Below are positions 36,001-44,061 of a stretch of 64,000 nucleotides of DNA, one piece after another. Within the stretch, counting starts at the first letter, position 1. Every line of letters begins with the position of its first letter. The translations under genes were made by a program, and so were the position numbers. Source of the DNA: Mariniblastus sp. (GTDB taxonomy: Bacteria > Planctomycetota > Planctomycetia > Pirellulales > Pirellulaceae); assembly GCA_011523945.1 (NCBI GenBank), contig WTFU01000063.1:55720-119719 (forward strand), given 5' to 3'. A model generated the notes under the pieces. It was not told the DNA's origin. It worked only from the letters and a program-made list of their open reading frames with translations, and made no database searches.

Positions 36001-36239
36001 CGAATGAACAGCGTTGCTTCGGCGCCCGATTTTCCGCTCTTGGTCGAAAAGGAAATCCATTTGCCGTCATTGGAAATTTGTTGACTGGAGAGCGTTGACC
36101 AAAGATCGTAATCAGAATGGTCAAGCGATCGGCGCGTCTCCGTTTGAGCATTGAGATGACCGGGTTCTGCGAGAAACGCAGCGGTACTCAAAAGATAGCA
36201 AAAGAAAACAATGCAATAGGAATGATAAGTGGTGCGCAT
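33066..36239 (-). CDS. Exported prolyl-oligopeptidase-family (S9) peptidase with a Lys/Pro-rich insertion
   Basis: The 1057-residue product starts with a signal peptide (HSYCIVFFCYLLSTAAFLA) and a beta-propeller-like region (HSDYDLWSTLSSQQISNDGK), interrupted near residues 195-255 by a very basic low-complexity insertion (PTRKKNLKKRPADP, KAKPAPAKKPEAKKPK). The C-terminal alpha/beta hydrolase has nucleophile Ser875 in QGHSWGGYQ, Asp964 in NDRDGAVPW and His996 in GDPHWV. S9 enzymes cleave short peptides after proline or other residues; propeller gating limits size. The protein is about 350 residues longer than dipeptidyl peptidase IV-type relatives. It appears monocistronic. Confidence 0.9.
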   Translation of the reverse strand: MRTTYHSYCIVFFCYLLSTAAFLAEPGHLNAQTETRRSLDHSDYDLWSTLSSQQISNDGKWISFSTKSGKSGAEATLFIRQNRTTKEYSIPRGSGAKFTFDSKFVIYRVAPDSEKIASLKKAKVPADQLPGTIIEIMDLATGKRTSIDRVSSFKVPEENGNWIAYLHNKPIDRKSVKQQVSKVVETYEVTEAGLKKPTRKKNLKKRPADPLATPPVTSKAKPAPAKKPEAKKPKTTEAENKNNKKKNPGTTLVLHDLRTGTEQTFPNVVQFQFDKQGTMLAYSTSVEATNSSKPAQSKATKNSTKSLPAADGVFLVNLKSLEAQVLLHGKGEYKQLTFSDAGNQIAFLSNRDDYKSKTPGWALFHWKSGQKTATKVAAESSVGLPVGWWISTGTNPIFSENGQRLFFDTAPIPETVLKERKGQGKKEDSDSAKPEPAKAKLDVWHWQDPLLQTQQLIQAERERRRNYRAVYNIKSKKLIQLATLKIPDVRIDSRSPSNLVVGTSNMPYRKMLSWDVPGFSDTYLINLDSGVVETIIEKSKFSGTLSPDGQFVTWFDAEARKWYSISTGKNREPVEISQGIPHPLQNELHDTPSLARAYGAAGWLENDAGLMIYDRYDIWLVDPTGQDSPVCVTNNLGRKEKIRFRYQRLDRELRAVSPNQTLMLSAFDDETKASGFYQLTLSEPSGDSAKTSGELVSPKLKRLMMLDERLSGLSKSKNANDVIFSRSTFRRCPDLWSSTTAFKKIYRITDINPQQKNYRWGSAELVHWKATDGQPLDGILIKPDGFDPKKKYPMMVYFYERNSDNLHAYYTPAAGRSIINHSFYVSRGYVVFIPDIPYKTGEPGPSAANAVLPGVKSIVEQGFINPEKIGMQGHSWGGYQTAYLVTQTDMFACAESGAPVSNMTSAYGGIRWSSGMSRMFQYERTQSRIGADLWSARDKYIANSPLFFADKINTPLLILHNDRDGAVPWYQGIELFVALRRLEQPAWLLNYNGDPHWVMSDANRKDFAIRMQQFFDFYLMDAPEPEWMAYGVPGVDKGKKFGLELMEPKTEPKQEAK

Positions 36240-36541
36240 GGTGGACTTGAAATAAATTCTGATTTGGAATCGTTAATGAGAAAAGCAACTGTTCTAAGGT
36301 AGTTCGCGAAACATCAAAGGGAAAGTAATTGAGCAAGTTGAATACAAAGGTGTAGGGGATTGCGTATAGTTTTCCACCAAATTCCTACAACCGCACCTGA
36401 AAGTTAGGATTAAGCGAGCGATTTGGGGCAGGCGCAATAATGATTCAGCGGTCGCGTTAGCATTGACGGGGTTAGTGAAAATTAGCGATCGACTCGATGA
36501 ATCGATGAAATGAATTGGCGAGAGTGTTCAGTTCATGGAAT
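36240..36541. other. Intergenic region upstream of the S9 peptidase gene
   Basis: Roughly 300 bases separate the S9 start from the amt terminator. Nothing is clearly recognisable: no ORF above 60 codons that makes sense, no repeat and no RNA. A promoter for the S9 gene is expected here on the minus strand. Confidence 0.35.
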
Positions 36542-36575
36542 AAAAAAAAACGTTCCACCCGAGTTGGATGGAACG
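36542..36575 (-). terminator. Rho-independent terminator of the ammonium transporter gene
   Basis: Read on the minus strand, CGTTCCA and TGGAACG form the outer stem, with additional G-C pairs inside, followed by nine T. It lies about 100 bases past the amt stop codon at 36675. Confidence 0.88.
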
Positions 36576-36674
36576 CCCTTCCGAGGCCATACCAGTGCAT
36601 GACCAATTCTTATTGTTTAGTTTGTTAATCAGGTGAATGTGAGTAATTCGCATGACTAACGCGTTGAGTATTTC

Positions 36675-38318
36675 TTACTCTGCACCGGCGAGCTCTGGTT
36701 TTGCCGGAGCAGGCTCTGGTACTGTTGTTTGGGCGATGGTAGCTGGTGCCGCGCCCATGATTCCCGGCAATTCTGACGGATAGGCACTCATCCCGTGCTC
36801 GCTCATATCAAGCCCTTGCAGTTCTTCCGCTTCCGAAACGCGTAGGATTCCGACAAGTTTCAAAATGCTGAATAATGCGAGCATTGTAAAAAATGCCCAG
36901 GCAACGATGGAAACAGTTCCAATTGCTTGGATCAGGAAAGTCGTGGCTCCGCTTTCAAGGTGAGCGTTGGGAATAAACCCGATTGCCAAACATCCCCAGA
37001 TGCCGCAAAGACCATGTACTGGCCATGCGCCGACTGGATCATCTATTTTTAAACGGTCAAGGAGACGTACGCCGGCAACAACGAGTGCACCGGCGCACGC
37101 TCCAATCACCATTGACCACCATGGAGTAAAACAGTCAGGACCTGCAGTGATTCCAACCAAACCTCCCAACGCGCCGTTCAAGCCGATGGAAATATCTGGT
37201 TTTCCAAGCCAAATCCAACTAATAAGTGTAGCAACGATTGCGCCGGCAGCGGCGGCAAGCGTTGTGGTTACTGCAATGTAAACCGTCGCGTCGATATCGG
37301 CGGCGGTCCCAAAGGCGAGTTGGCTTCCGGGATTAAATCCGTACCATCCAACCCACAGAATAAATACTCCAAGTGCGGCGAAGGTCATGTTGTGACCGGG
37401 CATCGGTTGAGGCTTTCCCTCTTTTGAAAAGCGACCGATTCTTGGCCCAAGAATGAGAGCACCGGCAAGTCCAGCAAACCCCCCAACGGCGTGTACAACT
37501 ACTGAACCAGCGAAATCTTGAAATGCTAATGGATATGAACCGTCGGCAGCCATTTCTCCAAACTGAGTGAGCCAACCGCCTCCCCATTTCCAATAACCAC
37601 TGATTGGATATACCAGTGCGGTCAGGACGGCACTGAAGATCAGATAAGATCCGAACCGCATCCGACCGGCGACAGCACCTGAGACAATCGTTGCAGCGGT
37701 TGCAGCAAACACGGCCTGGAAAAACCAATCGGCGTAGGGAGATAATGAATCAGTTTCGGATGCTCCATAAATTCCAAAGCCTCCAAAGGAGAAATACGCA
37801 TTGGTCACATCACCGTAGCAACCCGGATACATCAAGGCAAAACCAACAGTGAAAAACAGTAAAGCTCCGACAGATAAATCCATCAGGTTTTTAAACAAGA
37901 TATTGACCACATTCTTCGAACTGTTGAGTCCAACCTCAACCATCGAAAAACCAGCCTGCATGAATAGAACCAAAACTGCACAGATAAAAATAATTGCGTT
38001 ATTAAAAACGTAAGAAAGCTCGGAGGTCGTAGGTGAATCACTCTCAGTTGAATCAGCAATTATCTCACTAGTACTAACAACTTCGGCAATCTCTTCCTGA
38101 GCGAAAACAGAATTCGAGGGGGCAAGATTAAAACAGGTGAGAATCAAAACCATACCAATCATGAGCGATATCGGTTTGACTAAAGTAGAGGACTTAAACA
38201 CGGGATTGGGTTCCTTATTGGAGATGGCAACGGACGTAGACTCGGAAGATGTCTTGCGCCGCAAGACGGTTTTCTTCTTCGCAAACTTCATACCAATTCG
38301 AAAAAGGAATCCCAGCAT
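36675..38318 (-). CDS. amt: Ammonium transporter (Amt family)
   Basis: The 547-residue reading contains the complete Amt channel from about residue 100. It includes ICAVLVLFMQAGFSMVEVGL, QDFAGSVVVHAVGGFAGLAG with the first pore His, and VGAWPVHGLCGIWG with the second pore His of the twin-His pair. Eleven membrane segments are expected. The N-terminus is unusually long: a basic stretch (KFAKKKTVLRRKTSS), then a likely signal peptide (MIGMVLILTCFNLAPSNSVFAQ). The true start could therefore be the ATG at 38162. No glnK/P-II gene is adjacent. The gene is divergent from a porin gene, and a strong terminator follows. Confidence 0.93.
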   Translation of the reverse strand: MLGFLFRIGMKFAKKKTVLRRKTSSESTSVAISNKEPNPVFKSSTLVKPISLMIGMVLILTCFNLAPSNSVFAQEEIAEVVSTSEIIADSTESDSPTTSELSYVFNNAIIFICAVLVLFMQAGFSMVEVGLNSSKNVVNILFKNLMDLSVGALLFFTVGFALMYPGCYGDVTNAYFSFGGFGIYGASETDSLSPYADWFFQAVFAATAATIVSGAVAGRMRFGSYLIFSAVLTALVYPISGYWKWGGGWLTQFGEMAADGSYPLAFQDFAGSVVVHAVGGFAGLAGALILGPRIGRFSKEGKPQPMPGHNMTFAALGVFILWVGWYGFNPGSQLAFGTAADIDATVYIAVTTTLAAAAGAIVATLISWIWLGKPDISIGLNGALGGLVGITAGPDCFTPWWSMVIGACAGALVVAGVRLLDRLKIDDPVGAWPVHGLCGIWGCLAIGFIPNAHLESGATTFLIQAIGTVSIVAWAFFTMLALFSILKLVGILRVSEAEELQGLDMSEHGMSAYPSELPGIMGAAPATIAQTTVPEPAPAKPELAGAE

Positions 38319-38989
38319 GGCGGCAGTTAGAGGATTTCATGCGGTAAAAACGCTATCACTTTTTCACTTTTTTTCTTTCAGTAAATTCAGCCACACCTGA
38401 ACAACGATGTTGATCGCTTAAATCGAGTGCAGACAAGTTTCATTCCGAGGCAGCACGATTTCGATCTCTACATTGCAAAACCAAAAGGGTTGTTTGTTTT
38501 CCCTTAGTTGGTGAAAACATCGTAAATACTAGTTTTAGTGATAGGAAGTTGCACAAAAAATAATCAATTCCTGCTTTTTCAGTGCTTTAATTGAAAGATT
38601 TCCTTTCAAGATCAGGGCGCGATTTCGGCCAAGCGGGAGGTAGGAAATGGTTCTTTTTGGAGTTGCGATTTCTGATCCGAACCTCTCTTTCCAGTCCGTC
38701 CGCCCCGCACTGATAGCAATCGAAAAGGATATTTGCCGGCAGTGTTCTTTTAACCGCTAAATCTTTACATCGCTGGTTGGATCGATCGTTTCAATCGTCA
38801 AAGTTGCCCAGCTTTGCTGCTTTCAGGTCGGGAATTACAGAAAATACGAGAATTTGGAATAGTCGTCACGTGCGTCACAAACCGATTCCCAACGATGTAG
38901 TAAAAAGGCAGACTCAGCTTACATCGTGTTGGGTTCGTCGCTGGTTAAGAAAACAAATAACGATGTTAAGTACAACACAGGGTGGTGAC
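38319..38989. other. Long divergent control region between amt and the porin gene
   Basis: This 671-base region must hold promoters for both genes. TTGAAAG-ATTTC-CTTTCAA at 38591-38609 is a 7-bp inverted repeat near the middle. The first 213 bases of the track ORF at 38777 lie here and encode a polar, Arg-rich sequence unlike an exported N-terminus, so I treat them as untranslated. I could not find a convincing sigma-54 box, though ammonium transporters often use one. Confidence 0.45.
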
Positions 38990-40213
38990 ATGAAACGCGG
39001 AAAGTCAGGCTGGATGTTTGTCTTAGGCCTAATTGGTTCGGGAGCTTTCGGGCTCGCCGGTGTTCACGGACAGACAATTAACAATGTAGGAACACCTGCA
39101 ACGGTAGTTTCTTTTCAAGACGATGCAGCAACCCCCGCACCTGTTGCGGAGCCGGCTGCCTGTTGTGATTCCGGGCTTGGTGAGCCTTGGACGCTATTCG
39201 GAAATGGATGTTCAGATGGTGGCTTGAATATCGGTGGTTGGTTCTCCATGGGTATTCACACCAAATCGAATGGACTGTTTAATTCAGATCCAGATTCTTT
39301 CGATTTAGGCCAGGGCTGGTTGTTTGTCGAAAAAGAAGCGAATTCAAAGTGCGGTGAACTAGCCTTTGGGTTCCGTTTTGACGGCATGTACGGTGTCGAT
39401 GGTCCTGATACTCAGGCATTTGGAAATAATCCTGGTGTTTGGGATCTTGATCCTGCTTTTACACGTGGCGGTAAATACGGCTGGGCTTTGCCACAGCTTT
39501 ACGGTGAAGTTGCCATGGGTGACTTGAGTGTCAAGATCGGACATTTCTACACGCTGGTTGGTTATGAAGTTGTTCCTGCTCCGCAGAACTTTTTCTACTC
39601 ACATTCAATCATGATGTACAACACTGAGCCCTTTACTCACACCGGTGCCATTGCAACGTATGAGATGAATGACTGCACCACATTGTACGGTGGATGGACA
39701 GCTGGATGGGATACCGGATTCGATCAGTTTGGTGACGGTAGCACATTCCTGGGTGGTTTCAGCCGCAACATCAATGAAGACGCTTCGTTTACCTACATCA
39801 CTACATTCGGTGATCTTGGTGCTCGTGGCGACGATGCTTACTCACACAGCATGGTTCTCGACTTGCAACTAACTAATTGCTTGCAGACTGTGTTCCAAAG
39901 CGACGTGCTACGAGTGAACAGCACCGGCGAAGACAATTTTGCACTTAGCAATTACTTGTTCTATACAATCTCAGATCGTTTGACCTTCGGCAGACGTATT
40001 GAGTGGTGGAAAGGTGACAATGTCACTGGATACGCTCCTCATGGCGGAACGCTTCCTTCAAGTGGATCGCACTCGCAATACGAAGCTACCTACGGTTTCA
40101 ACTACAAAGCGACTTCGAACCTAACAGTTCGTCCAGAGTACCGATACGATTGGTCTCCTGGACTCGATTACAAAGCAAACATCTTTGGAATCGATTTCGT
40201 TATGACTTTCTAA
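38990..40213 (+). CDS. Outer-membrane porin-like beta-barrel protein (BBP2/OmpL type)
   Basis: The ATG at 38990 follows GGTGGTGAC and begins a signal peptide (GWMFVLGLIGSGAFGLAGVHG); the mature protein is about 380 residues. Alternating amphipathic strands with many aromatic and Gly residues (GWFSMGIHTKSNGLF, AFGFRFDGMYGVDGPD, VKIGHFYTLVGYEVVPAPQN, FSYSH-type SIMMYNTEPFTH) and a C-terminal strand ending in Phe (KANIFGIDFVMTF) fit an outer-membrane barrel. These traits match the putative beta-barrel porin 2 family common in planctomycetes. Pairing with amt suggests nitrogen-related uptake, which is inference. A terminator follows. Confidence 0.88.
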   Translation: MKRGKSGWMFVLGLIGSGAFGLAGVHGQTINNVGTPATVVSFQDDAATPAPVAEPAACCDSGLGEPWTLFGNGCSDGGLNIGGWFSMGIHTKSNGLFNSDPDSFDLGQGWLFVEKEANSKCGELAFGFRFDGMYGVDGPDTQAFGNNPGVWDLDPAFTRGGKYGWALPQLYGEVAMGDLSVKIGHFYTLVGYEVVPAPQNFFYSHSIMMYNTEPFTHTGAIATYEMNDCTTLYGGWTAGWDTGFDQFGDGSTFLGGFSRNINEDASFTYITTFGDLGARGDDAYSHSMVLDLQLTNCLQTVFQSDVLRVNSTGEDNFALSNYLFYTISDRLTFGRRIEWWKGDNVTGYAPHGGTLPSSGSHSQYEATYGFNYKATSNLTVRPEYRYDWSPGLDYKANIFGIDFVMTF

Positions 40214-40517
40214 GCTAACGACTGAGCTGAACGCGTAAATTTAAACTCTCCGCAGTATTTCTGCGGGGAGTTTTTTTTGTGCGCTCTCTGTTTGGTTGAA
40301 ATGAAAACTTGTTTGCCGAAAACTAAACTTAGCTCCGTCTCAGTCAAAGCGTATTGGTGGACATGGTTGTATAGGAATGGTTAATAGCGTTGATGAGGCA
40401 TCTGATTCAAGAGGTACGCTAGATATTGAATTCGTAAAAATAAGGCAATCCAGTTTGACGTTCTCGCCCCAGTTTCGGACAATAGCGGTAGTTTCCGAAT
40501 TCCAGAGCAAGATAAAA
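40214..40517. other. Intergenic region between porin and PhoD-like genes
   Basis: It contains the porin terminator and about 240 bases of sequence upstream of the PhoD-like start. The track begins the next ORF at 40377, but the 47 residues before the ATG at 40518 have no signal character. No RNA or repeat was seen. Confidence 0.4.
40245..40278 (+). terminator. Rho-independent terminator after the porin gene
   Basis: CTCTCCGCAG and CTGCGGGGAG form a ten-pair stem with one G-T pair around TATTT, followed by eight T. Confidence 0.93.
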
Positions 40518-42458
40518 ATGAATCAAATTAGACTTAGTAAGCGTTTCCGACCAGAAGTGGGCTTAAGCTGGCTCGTGTTGATCCTTTTTGGGCTGTTGAA
40601 CAGTCAGTCCTTGCAGGGGCAGCAAACTCCTGTTTTCGGTGAAAAATTTAAGAACCTGGAGTCGATGTCGACTGGCCAGTGGTGGAAAGTGAAACCGAAC
40701 AAGCGTCGGACGTTGAATCTGAATGTGCCGCGCAGTGAGGTTGTAGGTTTTGCCGTGTACACTCATGACCATGGAGTTTTAAAACTGTCAGCACAGTTCT
40801 TCCCGCTCATGCCGGATGAGGCTAGGTTGGCTCGCTTGGAATTAAGACGACCTTCTGGCGAATGGCAGGAAGTTGCCAAGGAAGAAGTCATTGAACTTGG
40901 TTGGAGTGCTCATTTTAGATTAGAGGATTGGGACAATACAAAAGATGTTGCTTACCGGGTCTGTCATGGTGCTGAGGCGCAGTTCGAGGGTGTTATTCGA
41001 AAAGACCCTATCGATAAGGATGTGATTGTCGTTGGTAATTTGTCGTGTAACAGTTCGCGGACTCCTGGCCCGCGCCCCAAAATGATCGACAATTTGAAAA
41101 AGATCGATCCCGACCTTTTATTCTTTGCAGGAGACCAGTCTTACCATCACACCGAACACACTTACGGTTGGTTAGAATTTGGAATGCAGTTTCGGGATAT
41201 TTTAAAAGATCGACCTGTTGTTACGATTCCTGACGATCACGATGTCGGACAAGCAAATATTTGGGGCGAAAACGGGAAACAAGCAAGTAACCCACAGGGG
41301 CCGAGCGGAGGCTATTTTTACCCTGCGAAGTACGTCAACATGGTACAGCGGTGCCAAACATGGCATCTTCCGGACGCCTACGATGCAACTCCCATTGAGC
41401 GTGGAATAAGCGTCTACTATACCGATTTGAGCATTGGTGGAATCAATTTTGCAATTGTGGAGGATCGAAAATTCAAAAGTGGTCCCGAAGGGAAAATTCC
41501 GAAGATGGGACCTCGGCCTGACCACATCAATGATCCCAAATATGATCGTGCTGCGGTTGATCTTCCAGAGTTAAAACTCATGGGTGATCGTCAATTAGAA
41601 TTTCTCAATGCATGGAGTCAGGATTGGACCGGTGCGGACATGAAATGTGTTCTCTCCCAAACAGCGTTTTGCGGGGCGGTTCATTTGCATGGTCAGGAAA
41701 GCAATCGGTTGCTCGCGGATCTCGATAGTAATGCATGGCCCCAAAAAGGTCGAAATAAAGCACTTGTTGAAATTCGAAGGGCGTGGGCGCCTCACTTATG
41801 CGGTGATCAACATCTTGCGGTTTTTGTAAAACACGGAATTGAAAATTTTGGAGATGGCCCCTACGCATTTACCAGTCCGGCGATCGTCAATACGATTTAT
41901 GGTCGTTGGTGGTGGCCGGAAAATGAAAAGCCGGGCCCCAATGCGGTAGCCGATAGTCCGCTCCCATGGACTGGAGACTACCTAGATGGCTTGGGGAACA
42001 AGATCACAATGCTGGCCTATGCCAATCCGCCGAACCGACAAGATGAAAAACAACGGGGAGATGGATTTGGTGTGGTGCGGTTCGATAAAAAGAACCGGAA
42101 AATTACTGTAGAGTGTTGGCCACGGTTTGCGGACGTTGATGAGGGAGACCAAGCTCAATTTGCGGGATGGCCGATTACATTTGATTACCGTAACAATGAT
42201 GGTCGCAAGCCAAGTGGCTTTTTACCGGAGATGGTGGTCAAGGGTGTGGAGCGACCGGTGGTTCAAGTCATTGAAGATGCGACCGGTGAAATACTCTACA
42301 CCGTCCGAATGGATTCTAATCGCTTTCGACCTCCCGTTTATTCGAACGGTAATTTCACGGTAAAAATGGGCCGTGAAAAACCAGACCTTTCTGAAATTAG
42401 CGGTCTCAAGCCGGTGCAAGCGGGTAGCAATGCGACGCTTCAAGTTGATTTAAATTAG
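40518..42458 (+). CDS. PhoD-like metallophosphatase
   Basis: From the ATG at 40518 the product has 646 residues with a signal-like segment (GLSWLVLILFGLLNSQSLQG). Metal-binding and active-site motifs of the PhoD group are plain: NLSCNSSRTPG, LFFAGDQSYHHTEHTYGW, TIPDDHDVGQANIWGENG, IVEDRKFKSGPEG and APHLCGDQHLAVF. The enzyme should hydrolyse phosphate mono- or diesters in the periplasm. It is more conventional than the paralogue at 8240-11011, and the motifs differ enough that these are not recent duplicates. It is likely its own transcript; an inverted repeat lies past its stop. Confidence 0.87.
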   Translation: MNQIRLSKRFRPEVGLSWLVLILFGLLNSQSLQGQQTPVFGEKFKNLESMSTGQWWKVKPNKRRTLNLNVPRSEVVGFAVYTHDHGVLKLSAQFFPLMPDEARLARLELRRPSGEWQEVAKEEVIELGWSAHFRLEDWDNTKDVAYRVCHGAEAQFEGVIRKDPIDKDVIVVGNLSCNSSRTPGPRPKMIDNLKKIDPDLLFFAGDQSYHHTEHTYGWLEFGMQFRDILKDRPVVTIPDDHDVGQANIWGENGKQASNPQGPSGGYFYPAKYVNMVQRCQTWHLPDAYDATPIERGISVYYTDLSIGGINFAIVEDRKFKSGPEGKIPKMGPRPDHINDPKYDRAAVDLPELKLMGDRQLEFLNAWSQDWTGADMKCVLSQTAFCGAVHLHGQESNRLLADLDSNAWPQKGRNKALVEIRRAWAPHLCGDQHLAVFVKHGIENFGDGPYAFTSPAIVNTIYGRWWWPENEKPGPNAVADSPLPWTGDYLDGLGNKITMLAYANPPNRQDEKQRGDGFGVVRFDKKNRKITVECWPRFADVDEGDQAQFAGWPITFDYRNNDGRKPSGFLPEMVVKGVERPVVQVIEDATGEILYTVRMDSNRFRPPVYSNGNFTVKMGREKPDLSEISGLKPVQAGSNATLQVDLN

Positions 42459-42495
42459 CCCGCAAAGAGCTTATTGCCAATCCGGGTCTAAATCG

Positions 42496-42523
42496 TATCT
42501 CGATAACTTACGTTATCGAGATA
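42496..42523. repeat. Perfect 12-bp inverted repeat upstream of the rdgC-like gene
   Basis: TATCTCGATAAC and GTTATCGAGATA are perfect inverted copies around TTAC. A run of five T starts seven bases later. It could be the transcription terminator of the PhoD-like gene 37 bases upstream. However, an 11-base copy of its right arm (ACGTTATCGAG) recurs at 42627-42637, which suggests protein binding instead. Confidence 0.75.
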
Positions 42524-42626
42524 TCGTTCGTTTTTGGGACGGTTTGGACGTCAAGATTTTTTGATTTTTAGAAGAATTCGCTAATGTCCCAAACGATCAA
42601 GTTTGCCAGTCACATAACCGAATAAA

Positions 42627-42637
42627 ACGTTATCGAG
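42627..42637. promoter_or_regulatory. Additional half-site matching the inverted repeat
   Basis: ACGTTATCGAG repeats the sequence at 42510-42520 exactly. It lies about 95 bases before the rdgC-like ATG, as an operator half-site might; the function is inference. Confidence 0.4.
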
Positions 42638-42732
42638 CTGCTCTATGAAATGACATCTAAGAAGATGCATCGCTGTGGTTGGGAGTAGGATATCGAAAAT
42701 CTCTTTTATTATTTGTGATTAGGTTATCAAGC

Positions 42733-43917
42733 ATGGGTTTTCTTTCAGGCAGTGTTACTTTCGAGCGTTTTCGAATTGAAAAAGATCCTAGTGGGAGTTT
42801 TGGTGACGAGCACTTAGAAATTCTAAAACAGCATCGCATTGGAAAATCAAACGCCCGCCTTCACGAACAACCCAGTATAGGATTCACCGGCGGTTCACAT
42901 CTTCTCGATACAGAATTCGATCGCGAGAAAAATATCCTCGGCGAAGCGATGCACTTTGGAGTGCGGATTGACTCTTGCAGCATTCCCGGGCCAATCAAAC
43001 GTGCATGGATGCAGATCGAATTAGCGGGCATCATGGGCGACCAACTTGGCAGTCGACCAACGAAAGCGCAGCGGGAAGAGGCGAAGGAGGCTGTCGATGC
43101 GCGATGTGAACTGGAGGCGCAAAAAGGCAATTACAAGCGAATGGCAGAAACATCGGTTCTCTGGGATGCCGATACAGAGACAGTTTTTCTTGGGAGCGCT
43201 AGTGAAAAAACCAACGACTCCTGTATCGAGTTGCTAGAGCGAGCTTTTGGATTGGAGTTTAGTCGCGTATCCTCCGGCAAGCTCGCGGTTGAATATGCAC
43301 ATGAAGTGGGTGCCAATGCCGAACTCTTCGGGATCGAGCCAACTGCTTTTCTTCCGGGTGAATCGGCTCAGGTGACCTGGTGGAATGGAATGACTGATAA
43401 CTACGACTATCTGGGAAATGAATTTTTACTCTGGTTGTGGTGGAAGTGGGATACCGGGTCGGACACCCTTATGCTTGCTGATGATTCCGAGGTTGCTGGA
43501 ATGTTCGCCAGATCGTTAAGCCTCGATTGTCCCCAGGGGGAACATGGAAAGGAGTCGATTTCATCCGAGAGCCCGGTGGCTTTACCGGAAGCAGGGATGG
43601 CGATTCGGATGGGAAAGCTGCCGCGAAAGGCCGGACTCACCTTGATACGCAACGGTGAGCAGTATGATTTCAATTTGCAGGCGGAAACTTGCATTCTGGG
43701 AAGTGCAAAAATCAGCCATCCCGGTGATAGTGGGACCGAAATGAAAGACACGGAGGATCGCATTGAGAGCCTTCGCACGATGGCAGAAACATTTGACCTA
43801 TTGTTCGAATTATTCTGTGCCAAACGAATTGGGAAAGCGTGGGCGTCGGAGTCCAAGAAGTTGAGCCAGTGGTTGCAATCCGAAGCAACGATAAGAAAAC
43901 GCAAAACGGCTGCCTAA
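42733..43917 (+). CDS. RdgC-like recombination-associated protein
   Basis: The ATG at 42733 gives 394 residues starting MGFLSGSVTFERFRIEKDPS; the track adds 18 residues upstream. The body has an RdgC-like pattern: an N-terminal beta-strand domain, a basic/acidic helical middle (RPTKAQREEAKEAVDARCEL), SVLWDADTETVFLGSASEKT, which aligns with the strand of E. coli RdgC containing VNGLIMVDCASAKKAED, and a C-terminal domain. RdgC binds double-stranded DNA as a ring-shaped dimer and restrains RecA. The protein is some 90 residues longer than E. coli RdgC (303). Identity is low, so I call it RdgC-like. It is cytoplasmic, with no signal peptide. Confidence 0.65.
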   Translation: MGFLSGSVTFERFRIEKDPSGSFGDEHLEILKQHRIGKSNARLHEQPSIGFTGGSHLLDTEFDREKNILGEAMHFGVRIDSCSIPGPIKRAWMQIELAGIMGDQLGSRPTKAQREEAKEAVDARCELEAQKGNYKRMAETSVLWDADTETVFLGSASEKTNDSCIELLERAFGLEFSRVSSGKLAVEYAHEVGANAELFGIEPTAFLPGESAQVTWWNGMTDNYDYLGNEFLLWLWWKWDTGSDTLMLADDSEVAGMFARSLSLDCPQGEHGKESISSESPVALPEAGMAIRMGKLPRKAGLTLIRNGEQYDFNLQAETCILGSAKISHPGDSGTEMKDTEDRIESLRTMAETFDLLFELFCAKRIGKAWASESKKLSQWLQSEATIRKRKTAA

Positions 43918-44061
43918 GTTTTCTCGCGAACAAACCGTAGAACTTGTGTACCGTTTTTTTGAGCGTGAGAATGGTTTAAACTGCCCATCAATTAACTGAA
44001 GTGATCGATTGTTTGGAATTAACACACGTCGGTCTAACAACTTTCTAAGTTGGAGAAATTG

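Noticed and set aside
37333-37728. Minus-strand ORF of 131 codons within amt
   Set aside because: It is a same-strand alternate frame inside a complete ammonium transporter gene.
38777-38989. N-terminal 71-residue extension of the porin ORF in the track
   Set aside because: The sequence is Arg-rich and polar, and the ATG at 38990 has both a ribosome site and a proper signal peptide.
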